Assembly: GCA_036023115.1 (NCBI GenBank)
Contig: JAYKKT010000061.1
Span: 16,928,501 to 16,992,500 of the forward strand
DNA from: Brasenia schreberi
Taxonomy: Eukaryota; Streptophyta; Magnoliopsida; Nymphaeales; Cabombaceae
Direction: 5' to 3'
Length of the DNA: 64,000 nucleotides
The translations under genes and the position numbers were made by a program. This document shows positions 55,433 to 64,000 of the stretch, in pieces (the stretch's first letter is position 1; every line of letters begins with the position of its first letter). The notes below the pieces were generated by a model. The model searched no databases, had not been told where the DNA came from, and worked only from the letters and a program-made list of their open reading frames with translations.

Positions 55433-56634
55433 GGGCTGAAGAAGTCGGTTGGGGCTGGTATTAGGAGGGTGGTTAGGTGGTTTAGGTAGGGGTGGTGTGG
55501 TGATAAGGTGGGCTGGTTTTGGGGTAGGGCCAGATATTTTCATACAAGGGGTTTTGGGTAGATGGTGTGCTAAGTTTAGGTGGGGTGGTTTAGAGGTTTA
55601 GGGTTTAGCTAGGTGGGTTGGTTTTGGGGTGAGGTTTAGTGAGGTGGGTTAGGTGATTAGGCTAGGATTAGGTTAGGTTTAGGAAAATTAACCTAGGTTT
55701 AAGGAAGGATTAGGGAAGTGGGTTAGGTGATTAGGCTAGGATTAGGACAAGATTAGGGTAAAAGGCAAGGATTAGGTGTTTTTGGTTAGAATTGGATTAA
55801 GGAGCTCCCTTTGCATGACCCATAGACCTTAATCACATCATGTTGGTGCAGCCCTAGGTTAGGTTTTGGCTAATTACAAGCTTAAACCCACTTTAATTAG
55901 GCTAACCCACATGATTAACCCCAAACTTGACACACAAGTCAAGCTTAATTACAACACACTCCAATCTTATCCTCCCCCACTCTCTCTCATGCCCATAATC
56001 CCACGTGAAATTCAAGTGGGCCCCACCTCCATTTATGAGAAGGTGATGTGGGCCATGGATATGGATATTGGATTGGATCTCTAGATCCAAATCCAAATCC
56101 AAGTCCACACATGGGTTTGGATTGGGATCTAGATATATATGGTCCATATCCGATCCAAACTGAATTCTGACTCCTTCGGGCTGTGTTCGAAACGAATGGT
56201 TTGTGCGGGGTCTGACAGCATCAGTACTCCGTCTGCGTTGGGTCTTCGCCAACATGATCGTCCGCCTCTGTTTTCGCCTTTCGAAGCTGATTTCAAGTAA
56301 TGTTTTGATGATAACTGGGTCTTGGATGTTCGAGATCCTGGGGGTGGATTCAATACGAGAGTTGTTGTTCCGGGCTCGACTTGTGCTCCGGTTCCAGGCT
56401 CTCTTTAGCTTTTCTGGTCCTATCTTGATCAGGCCAAGCTGCTTCGGGGTTTCAAAAACGTGTTTTAAAAGGTTTTTAAAGCCACATTATACATTTTTGA
56501 AATACAAAGTTCAAAACATATGTACAGGGTCGCCTGGAAGACTCCTAGGTTTCCAGACTCAAAATGGCCCTTTAGGTTGCTTTTTATAAAACTAGGTTGT
56601 TTTGAGGAATTCGTGGGATTTCGGGGTGTTTACA

Positions 56635-56647
56635 GATGCCCCTCTTT
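56635..56647 (-). other. Polypurine tract of Tat-2
   Basis: Element sense AAAGAGGGGCATC, directly before the LTR, matching the Tat-1 tract. Confidence 0.85.
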
Positions 56648-57805
56648 GGCCTTGTCCAAATCGATTTGGATAAGGGCAAAGATGACAAACACCCCTTTCA
56701 ATATCTCCCTAGATCTAGCCACGAAGAATATGGGATTATCCCAATTTTTAGCAAAATCTCAATTTACAAACTCTGGTAGGAGGAGATATCACGCCAAAGG
56801 GATATGTTATGGAATCTAGTCCTAAAAGGGGATCATGTTTATGCAAGTATCATGCGTGGAATGCAGATGCATGACATGGGTGTGGTGCCAAGAGTGACGA
56901 CCTCCTAGAGACCAGATGTGGTCAAACTCTAGAGACTTACAAGGCCTGTTGCTCCAAGTGAGCAGATCCTATGCTGTTCGATGTTTGACTTTTCAAAATC
57001 TATTTACAAAATTATTTACAAAAGGGACAACTGTCTTGAGTCTCGATCCAAAGGATCTCGAGCTCTTCGTATTTGCCCTTGTTTGAGTCTTAACACTCGC
57101 TTATCTAGCAGAGGTTTTATAAGAAAATAAGGCCTATTTCAAATTCCTACGCCTTACTCGAAACGTCGAATTCTCAAACAAGATGAAATTCAAGTAAGTA
57201 AATCCTATTTTTACTTTAGGATTCCTCGAAATGAACCATGCTTTAGCTTGGGATAAGCCAGGGATGGGAAAGAGATACCACGGTCCCTTGTGAAGCATCC
57301 CGTGGTTTAAGGCATAGAAGGCGGAAAATTACTCATTTTGAGCTTTTTGGCCTCTTTTCCTTTTTTTCATAGAGGGTCTCTGTTTGGGAGTATTTTTTCT
57401 TTAATCCCTCTTTTTCACAAGAGAATCGTTGTTTTCTTTTGAATTCTGGTTTCTTTCTTTTGGAAAGATACTTTGAATGGGAAATTCCCTTTGTTTGGGC
57501 CGTGTTTTTCCTTTTGGAAGGAGAAGAGAAGAGGGGAGGACTTATCCCAAGCTTACACTCGATCCATTCCAGATCAGCCTATTTAGAAATAGCACGTACT
57601 ACTTGCAAGTATCTTGCTATATTGAACTAGGCCTTTCTTTGTAAGAAGAAGGATTTTGAAATGTAACCACGATTTTGAAGACTCCACTCTTTCACAAGTG
57701 TGAATTCTCTCACTCAGGGTCACACGACTTTGCCTTTGCACCTTATTTTCAGGTCTCAGGGCAGCTATCCCTAAAATTTTTGAAAACTGGAATTTAATCT
57801 AAATC
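56648..57805 (-). other. Tat-2 3' untranslated region
   Basis: 1.1 kb between the end of pol and PPT with no frame of interest. It is homologous in places to 5880-7008 of Tat-1 (AGTGGAGTCTTCAAAATCG near 57690-57670, element sense). Confidence 0.75.
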
Positions 57806-60800
57806 CTACATATAATACTTCTTTAAGTATTGAATATTGATAGGATCTGCTAAATTCCTACCTTCTACATCGATCAACCAATACGAATTGTTCGTAGTGG
57901 TTGCCCGTACAATATAGGGTCTATCCCACTTGGGGCGCCACTTTCCGAGTGGATGTGGGCCACGATAATGGATGGTTTTTAAGACCAAATCTCCCACTTC
58001 AAAGTGGTGAGGTCTCATGTGTTTGTCATAGTGTCTGGCTATCCTTTGCTAGTATGCATGAGCATGATCCATGGCAAGGAGTCGCCTCTCATCTAGCAAA
58101 TCTAGTTCGGCCATCCTAGCATGCTGAAGCGTCTCTAGGGGGAGGTCGAGTGCTATGGATGTATGGAATGAATGCAGTTGAGTATGAATGGGAAGAATGG
58201 CGTTTGTGCCATAGACCAATTTGAATGGCGTGGCATTCGTGGGAGTCCGGATGGAAGTCCTATAAGCCCATAAGGCTTCATCCAGCTTCTCGTGCCATGT
58301 CCTACCCTTCTCTAAGGTTTTCTCAATTATGCTAATGAGAGTCTTGTTTGTGGCTTCGGCTTGGCCGTTGCCTAGAGGGTAGTAGGGCGAGGAGAAGTGG
58401 TGAGTTATGCCATACGTGTTGCACAACTTAACCATCCGCTCGTTCTTGAATGGGGTGCCATTATCAGACACAAGGTCTCGTGGAACCCCAAATCGAGCCA
58501 AGATATTCCTCCAGATGAAAGCCACCACATGTTGCCCCATCACGTTGGTTAGGGAAATGGCCTCCACCCACTTGGAGAAATACTCCGTGGTTGCTAAAAT
58601 AAATCGATGCCCATTCGAGGCCTTTGGAAATATTGGACCTACGATGTCAAACACCCACATGGTAAATGGCCAGGGGCTGACTATGGAATGCAATGCAGAT
58701 GATGGGATATGAATGGTGTGCCCATGCACTTGACATGGATGACACTTCCTAACATGATCGTGGCAATCCTTTTTCAGGGTGGACCAAAAATAGCCCCCTC
58801 TAAGTATTTTCATTGCCATCATATTGGCATTAACATGACCACATTCTCCATCGTGGAATTCATGCATCACTATCCTAGCCTCCTCTAGGTCGATACACCT
58901 AAGCAAAATGCCGGTAAAACTCTTTTTGTATAAAACCCCACCCAGAATGGTGTATCGGGTCAAAATCTTACGAATGAATGCCTTATCTTTGGATGTGGCA
59001 TCCTCGGCGAATCCCCCATTTTCTAAAAACTGTTTGATGTCATAAAACCAGGGTTTTTCGATAGAGTCTGGGTTATTTTGGCGAATATCCATATCGTGTG
59101 TGGATGGGTTGGGCGCATGCCATATTTCTAAAGATCTGGTCCCTGAAATGGGATCGACCTTTAGGGCTGAACCCAAGGAGGAGAGGACATCGGCGATGCC
59201 ATTGTCCTCTCTTCCTACGTGTGTGAGTTTACATGATTGGAAGGACTGGACCAATCGAGTGGCCAACTCGTGATATGGAAGTAGTTTTTCATTACGTACT
59301 TGCCAAATTTTCAAAACCTGGTTTATGACAAGGAGTGAATCTCCAAAGACCTCGATGCATGATGCCCCTAGAGTTTTCGAAATTCTTAAGCCTTGTATGA
59401 GTGCTTCATACTCAGCTACGTTGTTGGAACATTCGAAATCTAAGCGGACTGCTATGGGAATCTCGCCCTTTTCAGGGGAGATTAGGATGACCCCAGCACC
59501 AGCCCCTTGTTGGTTTCGTGCCCCATCGAAGTGCATCTTCCACACTTGGTTTTCGAAAGAATTTGCCAAAATGTGGTTTTGAAAATGGTTTTGCAATATG
59601 CCTTCATCAGGCATTTCAACAAGTGTGGGATATGCGTCCTCCAAGGGAAACTCAGCCACGTAATCTGCTAGGGCTTGCCCCTTAATGGAGATGTGGTGAT
59701 GGTATTTCAGGTCATACTCCATTAGAAGGAGTTGCCATTTGCCCAATCTACCCATGAGAATGGGTTTTTCGAACAAGTGCTTGATTGGATCAAGCTTGGA
59801 CACTATCCAGATCTCATGATCTAGGAAATAGTGTTTGAATTTCTGGTAGGCCCAGACTAGGGCCAAGCACGTCTTCTCCATGGTTTGATAATTTCGTTCA
59901 TAAGCTAAGAGAGTTTTCGAAATATAGTAGATGGCATACTCCTTATGGGTGTCATCCTCGTATTGAGCCAACAGGGCTCCTAAAGCATTCGCATGCACGG
60001 AGATGTAGAGTAAAAGCGGTTTTCCTTGCTTCGGAGGATTCAAAACGGGGGTATTAACCAAGTACGCCTTTAGTCTCTCGAAGGACTTTTGGCATTCGTC
60101 ATCCCATAAGAATTTCGTGCTCTTCCTCAATAGTTTGTTGAAGGGTTCGCATCTAGTTGCCAGATTCGATATGAATCGGCAAACGGATTGTAAACGACCT
60201 TGGAGGCTACGAATTTGAGTGAGATTGGAGGGTGGAGCCATGTCTATGATGGCTCGACACTTAGAGGGGTCGACTTCTATACCCCTTTGGCTCACCATAA
60301 AGCCCAAAAGCTTCCCTGATTCTACCCCGAATACACATTTTTGAGGGTTTAGCTTTACTTTGTAAAGCCTAAGCCTTTCAAAAATCTTTTGCAAACATTC
60401 GATATGAGTGCATCGGGTTTTGGATTTTGTCAAGAGATCATCTACACACACTTCTACGAGCTCATGAATCTGATGATAGAAGATCATGGTCATGGCTAGT
60501 TGGTATGTTGCGCCGATATTTTTCAAACCAAAGGGCATGACTGTATAGCAGTACGTGCCCCATGGGGTTGTGAAGGCAGTCTTACCCTGATCTCGTGGAC
60601 TTAGTTTGATTTGATTATAGCCTGAATAGCCATCCATGAATGAAAACATTTCATGATTTGCAGTACTATCGACTATCAAATCTATGTTTGGTAAAGGATA
60701 ATTATCCTTTGGAGTGGCTTTATTCAGGTTTCTGAAATCGATGCATATTCGAATTTTCCCATTGGTTTTTCGAACTACAATGATGTTTGACAGCCAATCA

Positions 60801-61576
60801 GAATACGCAATGGGTTTTATAAATCTGGCTTTTAGCAGATCTTCTAAACCCTCTTTGACTTGCGTGTGTACATTCGGGTGTATTTTCCTAAGCTTTTGCT
60901 TTATGGGTTTTACATCCGCATCTAAGGGAAGACGATGCTCGACAATGCTGGAGTCTATGCCCGGCATGTCTTCATACGTCCATACAAACACATCTAAATA
61001 GGTTTGTAGAAATGCAATGAATGTTGATCTTTCATGTTCATGCAGACATGCGCCTATTTTGATGGATTTGGGATTGGAATCATCCCCTAGGTTCACCTCT
61101 ATGAAATCTCCTCCTACTGAATTGGAAGGCCTTTCAAAATCAAGAATTTTATGAAATTCTGGGAGCTCAGAAGTGGGATCTTCCTCAAGGGGATCCACTT
61201 CTGGGCTTCGATCATTCTCGTGGGCTATACAGAAGTGGGAATTTGATGTGTGGTTTTCAAAAAGACCTAGTTTTGTACTTGGATTTTCAAGTGATTTCGA
61301 AATTTTTGGTCTGGCTATGTAGACGACGTTTCTTTCGAAATCCTTTTCTTTTGCCAAAGTCCTACCAGGAGCAGCTATGTACAAAATCTTTTTGGTATTT
61401 TCCAAATTTTCGATTTTTTTAGGTTTTTGTAAAACAAGAACCTTGGGAACTATACAAAGCACTCTATTTTTGAGTTTTTGTTTTTCCATTGTTTTTGGCT
61501 TTTCTTCTTTTTCGATTTTTTTGATTTTAAGCTTTTCAAATGTTTTTATATTTTTATAAAAGGGATCTTCCGTCAT
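57806..61576 (-). pseudogene. Tat-2 pol polyprotein, nearly intact
   Basis: The replication and integration polyprotein. The main frame 61576-58049 is 1175 codons and continues in frame after one stop (HAY*QRIARHYDKHM) to a natural end at 57806. Domains by residue: basic spacer 1-130; RT about 230-415 with FSFMDGYSGYNQIKL and CVDD at 377-380 (Cys for the usual Tyr); RNase H 500-640; archaeal-type RNase H 679-800 with D684, E724, D746 and D796; zinc-binding H908, H914, C945, C948; integrase core D977, D1038, E1074 (35 residues between the last two); C-terminal GPHPLGKWRPKW block in the part after the stop. Start chosen at MTEDPFY, which aligns with MMEDPSFQ at 1612 in Tat-1. One nonsense codon truncates the integrase C-terminus. 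Confidence 0.95.
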
Positions 61577-61599
61577 ACCTACAAAGGGAAAACATTACG

Positions 61600-62060
61600 G
61601 GTTAGACTCGGAATAGGAGATCTAAATCGTAGGTCTCTTCTAAGGCAGGTTCCAGGGCACCCTTGACCCAGGTGGTCACAAGGGGTGGCTCTGGCGATAT
61701 TCTGGGAGTATAGCCGATCCCATATCGGCTTGGGTTGGCCCTAGGAAGGATGGGCTCTAGGAGACCCTGGTTCTGTGCCCCTAGACTCTTGTAGGGCGTG
61801 TAGCCCATGTTCAACAACATGTTCCACGATTTCTTATTTTTTGAAAAGGTTGAGTACAAATCGTGGTCCTAGAACATGTCGTCCATATTGTGCTCATATG
61901 GCCTTTTGTCCAGGGGCTTTTGAAATAGGGAACGCTTGGGTTTTCCTAGAAGAGTTAGAATCGAGAGGGGGCCTGCTTTGGGCGGCCCCTTCACACATAC
62001 AACCTTCCTAGGGTTGTTTAACACGAGCCTTGACGGCTCAATCCTAATCTGCCCCAAGTT
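61600..62060 (-). pseudogene. Tat-2 linker with G-patch-like motif
   Basis: The protease frame continues through stops (near 62073 and 61869) into 61859-61602 with LLNMGYTPYKSLGAQNQGL and NPSRYGIGYTP. It ends in TAA at 61602, then a pyrimidine-rich TTTTCCCTTTGTAG and the pol start at 61576, in a different frame. The two in-frame stops are point mutations relative to Tat-1. Confidence 0.7.
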
Positions 62061-62072
62061 AGCCTCATGGGC

Positions 62073-62500
62073 CTAAGAGCTCGATAAACAAGGGGAGTTT
62101 ATGATCCCTTGAAGCTTTGGGTGACTCTCACCTATGATCACTACGACTTGGTCCCTAAAAGGGATTTTGACACACCTGTGGAAGGTGGATGGCACGGCAC
62201 ACAAGCTGTGTATCCAGGGTCTTCCCAACAACAGGTTATAATGGGGGTGGATGTCCAAGACATGGAACACCCCCGTGTGTGCGATCCCTCCCGTTTCCAT
62301 TGAGAGTTCGATTGATCCTAACGGCCTAGACGCATTCCCATCGTATCCAGTGATAACGATGGGGCTTGGGTTCACTGAAGTCAAGGTGACTCCGATTTTA
62401 TACGCCACATGAAGTGGAAGGATGTTGAGCCCTCCTCCCCCGTCGACTAGGCAGCTGTCCAGAGAGTGGTTATTCAGAACCACCTCGATATGTAGGGCCT
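62073..62500 (-). pseudogene. Tat-2 aspartic protease
   Basis: Cuts the polyproteins. The frame 62483-62073 begins in LHIEVVLNNHSLDSCLVDGG and continues GGLNILPLHVAYKIG, VITGYDGNASRPLGSIEL, VLDIHPHYNLLLGRPWIHS. The Asp of LVDGG is the catalytic one. Gly replaces the usual Ser or Thr next to it, as in Tat-1 (Glu there). It is in the same frame as gag, from which a single TAG (62501-62499) separates it. Confidence 0.85.
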
Positions 62501-64000
62501 AGTTGTGGGACTCGTAGGGTCTATCTACATCATCTTCTGAGAAAGTGATGGGCGATTTTGCTCCTAATAAAGCCACTTGGGCAGACATGGATTCTGGACT
62601 TATGTTCGAATCAACCTTGGCCCTTTCTAGAATTTTCTCTAGCACGAGTCTATACCTAAGTGAGGTTTGTATAAGCTCTAGGTTAGACATGTGGATAGGA
62701 ATCTTTGAAAGGTGGTTTTCGAAGTCATAAGGATTTAGGATAACTTTATCCTTGTCTCCTTTTGGCAGAACACCAGGGATACATGCTTTTGAGGGGCCAG
62801 GCACACTGACCACTTTTTTAGCTCTTTGTAGGTGCGGGGGTTGATAGATCCTCCCGGATCTAGTCACTTCCCTCACGACCAGCCTAGGGTTCGCGCTAAA
62901 TTTGGCTCTAAGGATGAGTTGAGGAGAACCTTGGAGTTTCAAAACTGGTTTTGCCGGGGATTCCACTTTTGGTGGTCCCCGAATGACGACTTGGGCGGGC
63001 TTCTTGTACAATACAAGAATGGGCACACAAGTGGGTCGACCAGACTCAGATTTTTGCGCTACTTCCTTAGAAAAGGTGAGGGTACATACCTCCTTTCGTT
63101 TCCCACTACCACTGGCGTGTTTGGGAAAGGGTTCTTTGAAGATAGCTTGAGGTGGCTCAGGTTCCGTAGTGACCTGGAGCCGACCCTCCGCTATCAAGTT
63201 CTTAATTTTATTTAAAAGGGAGAAGCAGCGTTTGGTATCATGGCCTTTGAGCCAATGATACTTATAAAATCGATTTAAATACCCCCCTTTGGAAGTGACT
63301 CCTTCGGGGATTTCAGGGAGTTCTATCATGCCTTGGGCAAGTAGGAGGTCTAGGACCTCCGATACAGGTTGCCCCAGCGGAGTGTACTCCCTTTTATTTT
63401 CTAGTTTTTCAAAATTTTTGGAAGTGCCTGTCATGCCTGGATCCACCCGGACATTGGCGATTTTATGGGGCTTTGCCCCTTTATCCATCGTGGGTAGCCC
63501 ATAAGTGATGGGCTTTTCCAAGCAGGTTTTAGAAACGGCACTTCCTTTCCATAAGTGATCGTATGTCCCTTTTCTCAAATTCGTTTCGAAAAGGGAGGCC
63601 TTTTTGATCAACTTGTGGAAAGTTGAGATCTCGTGGAGCAAGAGAAGGGTTTTTAACTTGCTTTTAAAGTTATCCAGGATGAGCATTACTACGCATCCTT
63701 CGGATATGGGCTCTCGTACTTGGCCCAAAAGTGACCTTCATCTTATAATGAAGGCATGCACATCTTCATTCATGCCTTGCTTTGTATCCCTTAAGGTATT
63801 CAGAGTCGGCGTGACTTCTACGTTGTGTGCAAATCTTTGCATGAAGCAGTTCGCTAACTCTTCAAAAGTAGCGAACTGGCTTATGTCGTAGGAAGCCAGC
63901 AATTTGGCAGCTGTGCCTTTAAGGGATAAAGGGAACCAATACACCCATTTCATCGAGTCCTTTTTCTTCTTATGGGTTCGACGCGAGAAAAGCTGCAAGT
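62499..64000 (-). pseudogene. Tat-2 gag, continues beyond the window
   Basis: Capsid protein. 63998-63738 has the retrotransposon gag core (WVYWFPLSLKGTAAKLL, EELANCFMQRFAHN, LRDTKQGMNEDVHAF). An in-frame TGA follows (TGG expected), and 63728-62499 continues the same frame. A knuckle-like YKYHWLKGHDTKRCFSLL near 63270-63215 has Tyr where the first Cys would be. A basic Pro-rich region and the C-terminal ELIQTSLRYRLVLEKIL block follow. Both interrupting stops are single changes from Trp or Gln codons. Confidence 0.9.

Larger units (their letters stand above)
53121..56634 (-). repeat. 3' LTR of Tat-2, about 3.5 kb
   Basis: Starts (element sense) TGTAAACACCCC at 56634, directly after the PPT. 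U3 runs to a TATA box at 55432-55425. The rest includes a C-rich (element sense) region 55420-54640, a (TA)n tract 54334-54284, and a tandem array 54280-53741. The far end is placed at 53121 because copia C sequence stops there and the + strand reads TGTGAAAAAC (element sense ending GTTTTTCACA). That end is likely but not proven without the second LTR. Confidence 0.7.
53121..64000 (-). mobile_element. Younger Tat-lineage Ty3/gypsy retrotransposon (Tat-2), 5' part outside the window
   Basis: On the minus strand: gag (from beyond 64000), protease, G-patch-like linker, pol with RT, RNase H, archaeal-type RNase H and integrase, 3' region, PPT 56647-56635 and 3' LTR 56634-53121. It is inserted into copia C. 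Pol is almost intact (one premature stop), in contrast to Tat-1, so it is clearly younger. Because the 5' LTR and second target duplication lie outside the window, age cannot be read from LTR divergence. Confidence 0.92.

Noticed and set aside
55087..55543. Proline-rich open frames of 89-126 codons on the minus strand
   Set aside because: They lie in the C-rich leader of the Tat-2 LTR. The composition alone (CC-rich DNA) keeps frames open, and there is no motif or start context.

Overview
The window is flowering-plant nuclear DNA made almost entirely of transposable elements. Evidence: AT-rich sequence with long (TA)n tracts, Ty3/gypsy elements of the Tat type (with a second, archaeal-type RNase H), several Ty1/copia copies, a structurally intact LTR element without coding capacity, and fragments of an APE-type LINE. 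I see no intact host gene, no rRNA or true tRNA gene, no CRISPR array and nothing bacterial. The species cannot be named from the sequence.

Layout. 1-8300: old, heavily mutated Tat element on + (gag C-terminus, protease, RT, two RNases H, integrase), with a deleted integrase zinc finger, a tandem duplication of the integrase 3' part, and a 3' LTR starting at 7009. 9590-11690: repeat family X, with an LTR-like promoter. 12050-12600: foldback sequence. 13950-14675: 3' part of a LINE reverse transcriptase (-). 14716-15135: repeat Y. 16987-21185: a 4.2-kb LTR element with no coding capacity, exact target duplication TAACT, PBS and PPT. 21400-24250: degenerate gypsy gag-protease (-). 26925-27361: Y again, inverted. 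27590-28462 and 34584-35670: X again, inverted, split by a complete but dead Ty1/copia element (28463-34583, -) flanked by GTTAC.

Second half. 36374-38410: decayed Ty3/gypsy pol (+) lacking its RNase H part. 39665-41352: LINE endonuclease and first part of RT (-). 41375-41600: inverted repeats including a perfect 24-bp palindrome arm. 42045-43155: two SINE-like sequences. 43860-46320: second copy of the same copia family (+), truncated in RT. 46330-50060: AT-rich DNA without recognisable genes. 50070-53120: a different copia (+) with its own tandem duplication. 53121-64000: a younger Tat element (-) cut by the window end. It has a 3.5-kb 3' LTR with a tandem array, a near-intact pol of over 1250 codons, and gag-protease.

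Nothing here works as a pathway. The history is one of nested insertion: copia A into X, the non-coding LTR element into older sequence, and the young Tat into copia C. The most notable signals are the inverted X/Y arrangement around 15-27 kb, the non-autonomous LTR element, a perfect triplication of a TATA-bearing 51-bp unit, two independent tandem duplications near integrase in unrelated elements, and a conserved intron-or-frameshift-like junction before pol in both Tat copies.
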